Shown one piece after another: positions 30,081 through 38,019 of a stretch of 64,000 nucleotides of DNA (position 1 is the first letter of the stretch; every line of letters begins with the position of its first letter). The translations under genes and the position numbers were made by a program. The notes below the pieces were generated by a model, which was not told the DNA's origin, searched no databases, and saw nothing but the letters and a program-made list of their open reading frames with translations. The stretch is from Paracoccaceae bacterium. GTDB lineage: Bacteria; Pseudomonadota; Alphaproteobacteria; Rhodobacterales; Rhodobacteraceae. The stretch is from the NCBI GenBank assembly GCA_022823605.1, contig JAJEHS010000001.1, positions 1 to 64,000 on the forward strand, given 5' to 3'.

Positions 30081-30704
30081 TTACGGTTGATACTTCCAGC
30101 AGGTTGTCAAATGGTCATTTACCATTCCCGTTGCTTGCATGAAGGCGTAGATAATTGTTGAGCCAACAAAGCTCATGCCCCTTTTCTTCAGGTCCTTGGA
30201 CAATCTATCACTGATTGGAGAAGTAGCAGGCAATTCTTCAAAAGTATTCCAGTGGTTCTTGATAGGCTTACCATCTACATACTTCCAAAGATAATTATCG
30301 AAGGAACCGAATTCATTTATTATTTCCAAAGCTATCTGGGCATTTGTTCTTGTCGAATAAATTTTGAACCTGTTTCTGATAATTCTTGTATCTGACCTCA
30401 AACCTTCAAGGTAGTTGTCGCTTAAATTGGCAACCCGTTCAATATCAAATTGAAAAAATACTTCCCTGTACCCCTCTCTCCTTTTGAGAATTGTTTCCCA
30501 GCTCAGCCCTGCCTGGGCACCCTCAAGAATCAGCATTTCAAACAATTGTCTGTCATCATGTACAGGAATTCCCCATTCATTGTCATGATAATCGGCATAA
30601 AACTCCTTGCCGGGACCATATCCAAAACATCTTGGCAACTCGGCTTTGGCAATATTCTGGGATTGTGACTCAGTGTTGTTCAATTCCAAAATCCTCCTCT
30701 GCAA
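30081..30704 (-). CDS. tag: DNA-3-methyladenine glycosylase I
   Basis: 207 residues. Typical segments: RCFGYGPGKEFYADYHDNEWGIPVHDDRQLFEMLILEGAQAGLSWETILKRREGYREVF (given here only as landmarks: YHDNEWG near residue 38, LEGAQAGLSW near 60), FVGSTIIYAFMQATGMVNDH and TTCWKY at the end. The Cys and His residues at both ends form the zinc site of Tag. It removes 3-methyladenine from alkylated DNA in base-excision repair. The start region RCFGYG differs from the usual RCxWA, and about 20 residues precede it, longer than E. coli Tag; the first 15-20 residues could be a start over-call. Convergent with the oxidoreductase gene. Confidence 0.9.
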   Translation of the reverse strand: MQRRILELNNTESQSQNIAKAELPRCFGYGPGKEFYADYHDNEWGIPVHDDRQLFEMLILEGAQAGLSWETILKRREGYREVFFQFDIERVANLSDNYLEGLRSDTRIIRNRFKIYSTRTNAQIALEIINEFGSFDNYLWKYVDGKPIKNHWNTFEELPATSPISDRLSKDLKKRGMSFVGSTIIYAFMQATGMVNDHLTTCWKYQP

Positions 30705-30934
30705 AATTTCCGTTCAGTATTTGAATTAATATACCATCCTGCCGAAAATCACATCATATTAGGGGAGTTTATGGGGTTGTGTTTTTCTACAAAGAATTTA
30801 TGTTGAAACTTTGATGCCAAATTGATTTATCTGTTTAATCCTAAGTGTTTTTTATTATCTTATTGAGTGTATCTGGTTCTTGATGAAGAATCTTCGGCGA
30901 CTTTCACCATTTTAAACTTATCTTTTCATTAAAT

Positions 30935-31444
30935 ATGACCAAATACCCTACTTCATACGATCTTGACGGTTTGATAGATTGCGCAAAAGGCAATCTCTTT
31001 GGCCCGGGCAACGCCCAACTGCCATTACCTCCTATGCTGATGTTTGAACGTATAACCGAGATATCAAGCGATGGAGGGTTGCATGGAAAGGGTCACGCAG
31101 TGGCTGAATTGGACATTAGACCCGATCTATGGTTTTTTGACTGCCATTTTGTTGGTGACCCAGTCATGCCTGGTTGCCTGGGATTGGATGCCTTGTGGCA
31201 ATTGACCGGTTTCAATCTGGGCTGGCGGGGCTTTCCTGGGCGTGGTCGTGCCCTGGGTGTCGGTGAAGTCAAGTTTACGGATATGGTAACTCCCGATTGT
31301 AAACTCCTTACTTACTGTGTAGATTTCACTCGAGTCATTGACCGCAAATTGAAACTAGGTATATCTGATGGAAGAATGCTGGCCGACGGTAAGGAATTTT
31401 ATCGTACAACCGGGATGAAAGTCGGGTTGTTCACCGTAGATTAA
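30935..31444 (+). CDS. fabA: 3-hydroxydecanoyl-ACP dehydratase/isomerase
   Basis: 169 residues, the normal FabA size. The hot-dog fold active site is present: His in [23 protein letters not shown] (His at about residue 70, Asp at about 84). FabA dehydrates 3-hydroxydecanoyl-ACP and isomerises the trans-2 to cis-3 double bond, the branch point for unsaturated fatty acids. The order fabA-fabB-fabI is typical of alphaproteobacteria, where all three are cotranscribed. The spacing to fabB is 21 bases. No regulator such as Irr is adjacent, though relatives in some genera have it upstream. Confidence 0.96.
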   Translation: MTKYPTSYDLDGLIDCAKGNLFGPGNAQLPLPPMLMFERITEISSDGGLHGKGHAVAELDIRPDLWFFDCHFVGDPVMPGCLGLDALWQLTGFNLGWRGFPGRGRALGVGEVKFTDMVTPDCKLLTYCVDFTRVIDRKLKLGISDGRMLADGKEFYRTTGMKVGLFTVD

Positions 31445-31465
31445 GGAAAGTGGAAACAGATTCCG

Positions 31466-32692
31466 ATGAGGAGAGTAGTTGTAACAGGAATGGGAATAAT
31501 TTCCCCTATTGGAAACTCCTTGTCAGAGGTGTCCGATTCACTGAAAAAGGGTAAATCCGGTATTGTATTCGCCGATGAATACGCCGAAAGGGGATTTCGT
31601 AGCCAAGTCCATGGTAATATCAAGTTGAATTTAGCAGATCATGTCAATAAGCGGCAACTGCGTTTCATGGGACCGGGAGCATCCTATAATTTTCTGGCCA
31701 TGGAGCAGGCGATAGAAGATTCTGGGCTTGAAGAAGACGAAGTCTCCAACGAAAGAACCGGTCTGGTAATGGGATCAGGTGGACCTTCCACCTCGAATTT
31801 CCATGTTGCCCATAATATTGTCCAGGAAAAGAAAAGCCCCCGTAGGATCGGACCATTTATGGTAACGAGATGCATGTCTTCCACCAATTCAGCCTGTCTG
31901 GCCACACCATTCAAGATCAAGGGTGTCAATTATTCCATTTCCTCAGCCTGTGCCACCTCGGCACATTGCATCGGAAACGGTTTCGAGCAGATCAGATTTG
32001 GCTTGCAGGATATCGTTTTTGCCGGGGGTGGTGAAGAACTTGATTGGACCCTTTCCTGTTTGTTTGATGCAATGGGAGCGCTGAGTTCCAAATATAACGA
32101 TGCACCTGAGACCGCCTCCCGCCCTTTTGACGCTACTAGGGATGGTTTTGTTATTGCCGGGGGTGCGGGTGTACTTGTACTTGAAGAACTTGAAAGGGCC
32201 AAGGCAAGAGGGGCCAAAATTTACGCCGAGCTTCTTGGTTATGGGGCAACCTCAGATGGCTTTGATATGGTGGCTCCATCTGGTGAAGGTGGCCTGAGAT
32301 CCATGAAACTTGCCATGAGCAATCTGAACGGTCGCAAGGTTGACTATATCAATGCCCATGGAACTTCCACTCCAGCAGGAGATGTCGTGGAAATCGAGGC
32401 CATCAGACAATTGTTCGAACCTTCCGAATTTCCCTATCTGAGTTCAACCAAATCCCTTACCGGTCATTCCCTTGGTGCTACTGGTGTTCATGAATCCATT
32501 TACTCGCTGATCATGCTTTCCGAACGTTTCGTTTCAGCTTCAGCCAATTTGACCGATCTGGATCCTGCCATCAAGGAAAATGAAGTCACAACTACCCTTG
32601 TTGAAGAGGCTGACCTCGACACGGTCATGTCCAATAGTTTTGGCTTTGGAGGAACCAATTCCACCCTGACCTTCGGTAGACTTCTGGATTGA
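31466..32692 (+). CDS. fabB: Beta-ketoacyl-ACP synthase I
   Basis: 408 residues. Cys-His-His triad visible: Cys in [12 protein letters not shown] (about residue 162), His in [11 protein letters not shown] (about 296) and His in [12 protein letters not shown] (about 331). FabB elongates the cis-3-decenoyl-ACP made by FabA, committing carbon to unsaturated fatty acids, in the cytoplasm. The N-terminus [16 protein letters not shown] and the C-terminal [15 protein letters not shown] are canonical. Operon with fabA upstream and fabI downstream, whose ATG lies six bases after this stop. Confidence 0.96.
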   Translation: MRRVVVTGMGIISPIGNSLSEVSDSLKKGKSGIVFADEYAERGFRSQVHGNIKLNLADHVNKRQLRFMGPGASYNFLAMEQAIEDSGLEEDEVSNERTGLVMGSGGPSTSNFHVAHNIVQEKKSPRRIGPFMVTRCMSSTNSACLATPFKIKGVNYSISSACATSAHCIGNGFEQIRFGLQDIVFAGGGEELDWTLSCLFDAMGALSSKYNDAPETASRPFDATRDGFVIAGGAGVLVLEELERAKARGAKIYAELLGYGATSDGFDMVAPSGEGGLRSMKLAMSNLNGRKVDYINAHGTSTPAGDVVEIEAIRQLFEPSEFPYLSSTKSLTGHSLGATGVHESIYSLIMLSERFVSASANLTDLDPAIKENEVTTTLVEEADLDTVMSNSFGFGGTNSTLTFGRLLD

Positions 32693-32697
32693 TTTCC

Positions 32698-33486
32698 ATG
32701 ACAAATCTTCTAGCAGAAAAAAAGGGCTTGGTATTTGGTGTTGCCAATGATCGATCAATAGCCTGGGGAATTGCAAGGGAAATGCATCTGGCCGGGGCAA
32801 AAATTGCCCTTAACTATCAAAAGGAACAATTGGGAAAAAGGGTTATTCCACTTGGTGAGCAGATTGACTCGGAAATTATTGTTGAGGCTGATGTCCTGAA
32901 CCCTGAATCCCTTGATAAACTTTTTGATGAAATTGATGTGAAATGGGGAAGTCTGGACTTTCTAGTTCATGCCATTGCCTTTTCGGACAAATCCGAATTG
33001 ACCGGAAACTTTATCAACACATCCAAGGAGAATTTCCTCCTGTCACTGAATATTTCCTGCTATTCACTGATTGATCTGACCCGCCGGTCCGTACCCTTGA
33101 TGAAGTCCGGTGGTTCAATCATTACCCTTACCTTTATCGGATCGAACAGGGTAACACCAAATTACAATGTTATGGGAGTCGCCAAGGCGGCCCTGGAATC
33201 AACCGTAAAATATCTGGCCAATGATTTGGGGAAAGATGGTATCAGGGTAAATGCCATAAGCCCCGGTCCCATGAAAACCCTTGCCGGAGCTGCGATAGGC
33301 TCGGCAAGAAAAACTTTCAGACACACGGAATCCAACGCTCCAATGGGTGCCAATTCTACCCTTGAACATGTTGGTGGAACTGCTGTTTATCTCGCTTCGG
33401 ACTATGGTGCCTCAACCACTGGTGAAATCATCAAGGTTGACGGTGGTTTCCATATACTTGGGATGCCTCAGGCTGAAAATCTGTAA
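32698..33486 (+). CDS. fabI: Enoyl-ACP reductase (NADH)
   Basis: 262 residues from the ATG at 32698; a TTG at 32689 overlapping the fabB stop is in frame but less likely. Short-chain dehydrogenase fold with the FabI-type nucleotide motif GVANDRSIAWGIAREM, and the catalytic Tyr/Lys in NYNVMGVAKAALES (Y-x6-K). The family-specific ISPGPMKTLA segment follows. It performs the last step of each fatty-acid elongation round and is the usual target of triclosan. The final gene of the fabA-fabB-fabI operon. Confidence 0.94.
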   Translation: MTNLLAEKKGLVFGVANDRSIAWGIAREMHLAGAKIALNYQKEQLGKRVIPLGEQIDSEIIVEADVLNPESLDKLFDEIDVKWGSLDFLVHAIAFSDKSELTGNFINTSKENFLLSLNISCYSLIDLTRRSVPLMKSGGSIITLTFIGSNRVTPNYNVMGVAKAALESTVKYLANDLGKDGIRVNAISPGPMKTLAGAAIGSARKTFRHTESNAPMGANSTLEHVGGTAVYLASDYGASTTGEIIKVDGGFHILGMPQAENL

Positions 33487-33495
33487 ACCTAAACT

Positions 33496-33879
33496 TTAAT
33501 CGGGTTCAACCAAACCTACAACTGCCTTGGCAGCATCAACAACAATGGCGATTGTACCCATGTTGTCCACATGAAATGGTTCTTTCATCACCGCTCCCCC
33601 ATTGGAATTTACCTTCTCAAGTGCCTCATCCATATTGGCTACCGTCAAGTAAACAAACCAGTTTGGAGGAATTTGTTCTCCACCTGCGATAAATGAGATA
33701 TCCATATAACCGGCAACGGGTACTCCATCGTTTAGAAAAAGGGTGTACTGATAATCCGGCATATCCTGGCTGGTCCAGCCCATAACTTCTGAATAGAACT
33801 TCTTGGCTGCCTCCAGGTCATTGGCATTAAGTTCGTTCCAGCAAATTTGACCCGGTTGTGGTTTGAAGTTCTCTGTCAT
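33496..33879 (-). CDS. VOC (glyoxalase/bleomycin-resistance) family protein
   Basis: 127 residues from the ATG at 33879, preceded by GGAGG seven bases upstream. Two beta-alpha-beta-beta-beta modules are visible: ICWNELNANDLEAAKKFYSEVMGW and the second starting NWFVYLTVANMDEALEKVNSNGG. The arrangement is that of the vicinal-oxygen-chelate superfamily; Glu in WNEL and a distal Glu (VGLVEP) could be metal ligands. Members include dioxygenases, glyoxalases and antibiotic-binding proteins, and nothing here decides among them. It converges on fabI with only nine bases between the stops. No terminator is obvious. Confidence 0.85.
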   Translation of the reverse strand: MTENFKPQPGQICWNELNANDLEAAKKFYSEVMGWTSQDMPDYQYTLFLNDGVPVAGYMDISFIAGGEQIPPNWFVYLTVANMDEALEKVNSNGGAVMKEPFHVDNMGTIAIVVDAAKAVVGLVEPD

Positions 33880-34161
33880 CAACTTTCCTCCAAATAAGTT
33901 TAAAACCTGTTATCTACCATTATTGGGGGGTTTGGTAAAGACCCTTATATTGAAAAACGTACATATGTAAATCCTCCGTACTGAAAACCAGGATGACTAC
34001 CTGGCCATTCCATTGAGATGTTTCTCGCCTGCCCCACAAAATTGACCATCGAATTCAATCTCGACTGGAATCAATCGATTGTGGTATTTGGAAATATAGT
34101 GAGTTGCATGCCGTAATCCTGATTAGCACGCTAATCCGGCAGGATTTGTTGTCGAAATTAT

Positions 34162-35109
34162 TCAGGTTTTATAGGGACTTGGTGGTGCAAAAGGATCAGG
34201 AATATCGATCGGGTTATCATCCTCCACAACATCTTGATTGGTTTGCGGTTCAATTGAGTCGGTAGGCTGGATACCTTCTTTAACATATTCAGCGATAAGG
34301 TTTGCGACCATTTGATCATCAATACCCTCAAAGGTTGGCAATGCTTCACCCAGTTCTGGTAGAATCCATGATCCTCCTTCTATTGCAACGGGTTCTTCTT
34401 CCAAGACAGGTTGACCTTTACTGCTGAGTTGTAATTTCCCCAACCATGACTCAGGTAACCGTGGTAGGATCAATCGCGCTTTGTCTATTGCAGCGAATAG
34501 CCCTTCGGCAGGTTCACCCTTTGGTAATTCTGCAGTGTGAATAACTCTTGATTGATTTTTATTTTTTGTGGTTGCAAGTGTGTAATTAAAAGAAATTCTA
34601 TTGATCAGCGCAAGTGGACCAAATGCTTGTGATTTTGAACCGGCGGCACATGCCATGCGCCATAAAGGCATGACATATCTATTCAACATCCATAGATCAA
34701 CGAAATCTCGCTCTTCCATTCGGCTGGCAGCAGCCAGTGTTTTGTTCACGGCGAGGTCTACGAAATGTTGCCTTTGGACGAAATCCGGATCTGGGACTGG
34801 AGCGAAATACTCAAGATTTAGTGCTTGTGTCCATTGAAGTATTGCTGAGGCAATTCCTGGTCTCATTACTTGACATTCTCTGAAGCCTGTGAAGGATCTT
34901 GTCTCCTGTACAATTAAACCAGCATCCTCAAGAACTTTTTTATCATTACTCATGACAGGTTCAGGATCTCCGGCGGTGAAAATATCCTGATCATCGGATA
35001 ATCGCATTCCGTAATATTGAATTACCGACCCTCTTGCAAAAGGACTGGACGTCGTTCTATTTATGCGGATTAACCCAAGTATTTCCTTTTGAAAATCATC
35101 AAGGGGCAA
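34162..35109 (-). CDS. AbiEii-like nucleotidyltransferase toxin candidate
   Basis: 315 residues. The N-terminal part has a nucleotidyltransferase-like segment, FARGSVIQYYGMRLSDDQDIF (G-S followed by D-x-D, residues about 23-45), and the middle holds HFVDLAVNKTLAAASRMEERDFVDLWML (about 115-145), which resembles the AbiEii/AbiGii conserved helix DLxANKxLAxxxRxExRDxxDLxxL. AbiEii-type proteins transfer nucleotides to tRNA or other targets and act in abortive infection or as type IV-like toxins. The C-terminal 60 residues are acidic and Pro-rich (DIPDPFAPPSPYKT). The gene overlaps the upstream XRE gene by 11 bases, as in toxin-antitoxin pairs. The assignment rests on motifs only. Confidence 0.6.
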   Translation of the reverse strand: MPLDDFQKEILGLIRINRTTSSPFARGSVIQYYGMRLSDDQDIFTAGDPEPVMSNDKKVLEDAGLIVQETRSFTGFRECQVMRPGIASAILQWTQALNLEYFAPVPDPDFVQRQHFVDLAVNKTLAAASRMEERDFVDLWMLNRYVMPLWRMACAAGSKSQAFGPLALINRISFNYTLATTKNKNQSRVIHTAELPKGEPAEGLFAAIDKARLILPRLPESWLGKLQLSSKGQPVLEEEPVAIEGGSWILPELGEALPTFEGIDDQMVANLIAEYVKEGIQPTDSIEPQTNQDVVEDDNPIDIPDPFAPPSPYKT

Positions 35110-35665
35110 TTAGTTCATCCCATCCAGTTTTTTTCAGGATTTTCGCCGCCAGTCGGGCAGCATTGAGATCACCATAATTCTGTAGAGCTCCTGCAATTCC
35201 CTGCAAGCCACTGATAGTTGCATGCCCAGGTACACTCCAAAGACAAATGTCCCCATAAAAATCATAGGCTTGCTTTCGCAAAAGCAACAATTCTTCACCG
35301 ATATCTTCGTATTCTAGATTGATACGGAACCGTTTTGCACGTTGTTCCGCCATACAATGAAAACGCTCGGGGATCGGAATTATTCCGGTATAATTATGTG
35401 GCCACCTTGCTTTACCTGGAGGTAGTTTTCTTTTTTGGTCACACTTGTTGGCAGGTTGGGTTGTGGAATTTCTGCTGGCAGCGAGCTCATCAAGAGACAT
35501 CCCTAATACACGTGAGAGAGCTATAACTGTATTGAGTTTAGGTTCATTCTTGCCTGCCTCGAGTTGGCTTATTTGGGGCTGTGTGAGTTGACTGAGCTTG
35601 GCCAGATCTTTCTGGGTTAAATTACGAGCCTGGCGGGCTTTCCTTAGGTTTTCTGCAAAATCCAT
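35099..35665 (-). CDS. XRE-family regulator, partner of the AbiEii-like gene
   Basis: 188 residues. Residues 3-65 form a clear Cro/C1 helix-turn-helix: LRKARQARNLTQKDLAKLSQLTQPQISQLEAGKNEPKLNTVIALSRVLGMSLDEL (recognition helix around QPQISQLEAGK). The remaining 120 residues are unlike other regulators I know, mostly helical (ERFHCMAEQRAKRFRINLEYEDIGEELL). It probably represses its own operon and may neutralise the nucleotidyltransferase encoded by the overlapping gene. The TATATA-gagaa-TATATA dyad at 35665-35681 overlaps its start codon and is a plausible self-operator. Confidence 0.75.
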   Translation of the reverse strand: MDFAENLRKARQARNLTQKDLAKLSQLTQPQISQLEAGKNEPKLNTVIALSRVLGMSLDELAASRNSTTQPANKCDQKRKLPPGKARWPHNYTGIIPIPERFHCMAEQRAKRFRINLEYEDIGEELLLLRKQAYDFYGDICLWSVPGHATISGLQGIAGALQNYGDLNAARLAAKILKKTGWDELIAP

Positions 35666-35681
35666 ATATAGAGAATATATA
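35665..35681. promoter_or_regulatory. Dyad overlapping the XRE gene start
   Basis: TATATA-GAGAA-TATATA sits at the translation start of the XRE gene. Its position suits autorepression, but A+T-rich repeats of this size occur by chance, so confidence is low. Confidence 0.35.
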
Positions 35682-35892
35682 ATTCATTTATATTTTTAAA
35701 GAACTTTGGGAAATAAACACCTATTCTCACCCCTGATGTGAAATTTCAAGAGGTTTGCTGGGCCAATCCAATTGTAATCTCACCCCAATTCCATTCCGAG
35801 ACATTCCCTATCGTGCCTTATGGTCGTGATGCAAACCAAAATGGTCGTCTTGGGGTGGTCAGAATATGGCCTATAACACACACCCATAACCA

Positions 35893-37632
35893 TCAAGATG
35901 CATCTATCTTGATGGTTATAATGTCTGAATCGTGATATTGTTGGTGATGAACCGAGGAAGCAAGGTGGCGCAGCATTCTCAAGGAAACTTCCTTTTCCAT
36001 GGAGACCACTTCGGGATGATCACCTAGCAAGGAAATTCTGTCTTCAAGATTATTTTCATTCGCAGCAGCTATGACTTCCAATTTTGCCGCGTTCCCTTCT
36101 TTTTGAATGCTCAGAAAGAGAAGGCGATCACCACGATCTTGGTCCCTATCAATATCAGAAAGGGTGTGCAACGCTTCTTCTGCAACTGCATCAAGCCTTT
36201 CCAAGGCTTGTTTATTCAATTGATTTTTCTGTGCAAATTTACCTAGGAATTCCCTCATTTGGAGTAAGGAATCATTTGAGAAGGGTACTTTTAACTTATA
36301 CCTGCGTGGTGCCGTCAATTCCTGATATAGGGTTAACAGGATTGCAGTAAGACCACCAGCTGTCATGCCATTTTCAAATATTCCACCAGCAAGGCCTGCC
36401 AAGAGTTCTGGGAAGATCAGGTCGTTCTGGCATCCTACCCCCACCCAAAATGCCACACCAACGGTCAATGCCTTGCGATGATCAGACGCATCTTGAATGA
36501 CCACTCTCATCCCAACCACGAACAACATTGCTAATAAAACAGCAATGTAAGATGCAGCAACTGGACCAGGAATTGCCAATACAACAGCAAGTACTTTGGG
36601 GACAAATGCCACCAAGACAAAAGTGGCTCCAAGAGCCACTCCTACACTGCGAGCACCAACACCGGTCAAGGCGGTAACCGAAATACTCGTAGAATATGTG
36701 GTATTGGGAACAGTTCCAATTAATCCAGATAGCAGGTTGCCCAGCCCATCTGCTCCGACAGCTCCTTGTACGGATCTGTAGTCGATTGCCCTAGGGGTTC
36801 GCCATGAAACCCTCTGAATTGCCACGCCGTCACCTAACGTTTCAATTGCCCCAACCAAGGTCACAAATATGAATGCCGGTAACAAAGTCCAAAATGCAGG
36901 ACCAAAAGACAAGTCCATTCCTGGCCACTGCCCCGATGGCAATCCTATCCAACTTGCATCCCTTATACTTTGGAAATCATAAATACCGTAATAACTTGCT
37001 ACAATACTACCCGCCACAATGCCAACAACTGGTGCCCACAGTCGCCAAAAACCTCTGGCCTTTAAGGCAATCAAGCAAATTACCACGGCCGTAACGGCAG
37101 CGGAAACATGAGCCGAAGGGTCTGGAGCATCGCTTGGAACATCTGTCAACATTCCAAATACAAGCGGCATAACCGTTACAGGAATCAACATAATTACAGT
37201 TCCCGCAACAGAAGGTGTCAGAATTTTACGAAACAGGGATAATCTCCAGGACAACAAAAACTGAAAAATGGAAGAGATTACCACCAAAGTTGCCAGCAAA
37301 GCCGGCCCACCCTCGACAATGGCACTGACACAGACTGCAATAAAGGCCCCGGATGTACCCATCGCAAGTACATAACCAGCACCGATTCGACCCACTTTTA
37401 CAGCTTGGATTACAGTTGTAATTCCACTGACAAGGACGGCACCAAAAACCGCCCAGGGAATGTAGTCTTCATAACCCCCTGCTGCCTGAATGACAAGGGC
37501 GGGTGTTAATACAATACCAGCGATACAAAGTACCGCAAGTTGAATACCCAACCCTGTGGAAAGGGAAATCGGGGGAATCTCGTCAGCCTGGTAACGAATA
37601 CTGGCCGTTTGATTAGAATCTGTATCTGACAT
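35893..37632 (-). CDS. NCS2 xanthine/uracil permease with C-terminal kinase-like extension
   Basis: 579 residues from the ATG at 37632 (GGAG eight bases upstream on that strand). Residues to about 425 are a 12-14-helix NCS2 transporter: GAIETLGDGVAIQRVSW (the conserved GAIET segment) and GTVPNTTYSTSISVTALTGVGAR (NxTT-type motif) are present, matching purine/pyrimidine proton symporters. The last 145 residues are soluble; MREFLGKFAQKNQLNKQALERLDAVAEEALHTL resembles the N-box helices of anti-sigma-factor-type histidine-kinase ATPase folds (HATPase_c_2). The expected G-box is not evident, so nucleotide binding may be lost. The transporter imports nucleobases; the tail may regulate it. This fusion is unusual. 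Confidence 0.82.
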   Translation of the reverse strand: MSDTDSNQTASIRYQADEIPPISLSTGLGIQLAVLCIAGIVLTPALVIQAAGGYEDYIPWAVFGAVLVSGITTVIQAVKVGRIGAGYVLAMGTSGAFIAVCVSAIVEGGPALLATLVVISSIFQFLLSWRLSLFRKILTPSVAGTVIMLIPVTVMPLVFGMLTDVPSDAPDPSAHVSAAVTAVVICLIALKARGFWRLWAPVVGIVAGSIVASYYGIYDFQSIRDASWIGLPSGQWPGMDLSFGPAFWTLLPAFIFVTLVGAIETLGDGVAIQRVSWRTPRAIDYRSVQGAVGADGLGNLLSGLIGTVPNTTYSTSISVTALTGVGARSVGVALGATFVLVAFVPKVLAVVLAIPGPVAASYIAVLLAMLFVVGMRVVIQDASDHRKALTVGVAFWVGVGCQNDLIFPELLAGLAGGIFENGMTAGGLTAILLTLYQELTAPRRYKLKVPFSNDSLLQMREFLGKFAQKNQLNKQALERLDAVAEEALHTLSDIDRDQDRGDRLLFLSIQKEGNAAKLEVIAAANENNLEDRISLLGDHPEVVSMEKEVSLRMLRHLASSVHHQQYHDSDIITIKIDAS

Positions 37633-38019
37633 CAGTTGGTCTCCATGAAGGAATATTGTCATTTGGCCACTAACAAAAGCCATGCGTTGCAGGATTTATG
37701 TTTGAGTGCAATAGTCAAATTATTTTCATCTTGGGTCGTAAAGTAAATTACTCTTGAAAAATCCACGCTGCAAATACAATTTTCCTTGGTATAATTGAAG
37801 TTAGGGACACTGCGTTACACCATTCGAAATCAGACTGCTGTTAGGAATGGTATTACTGTTAATGTCAATACAATGGAACAACTGGCAAAAACAATAAAAT
37901 TGCCCCCTATTCTGAAAAATTGATTGTCTGGATCGCTTTTACCATGAAGTTTTATTTGAAAATATTTCCATTCGGACTTAACCTAAATAAACGGCTGTTT
38001 TTCTGGATCTTGATATATT
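37633..38019. other. Intergenic region before the AlkB-GlnE gene
   Basis: 387 bases between the divergent NCS2 permease and AlkB-fusion genes. Promoters for both, and so for the left end of the RiPP cluster, are expected. I see no operator, hairpin or small peptide gene that stands out; the ATG at 38020 lacks a clear Shine-Dalgarno. Confidence 0.4.
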
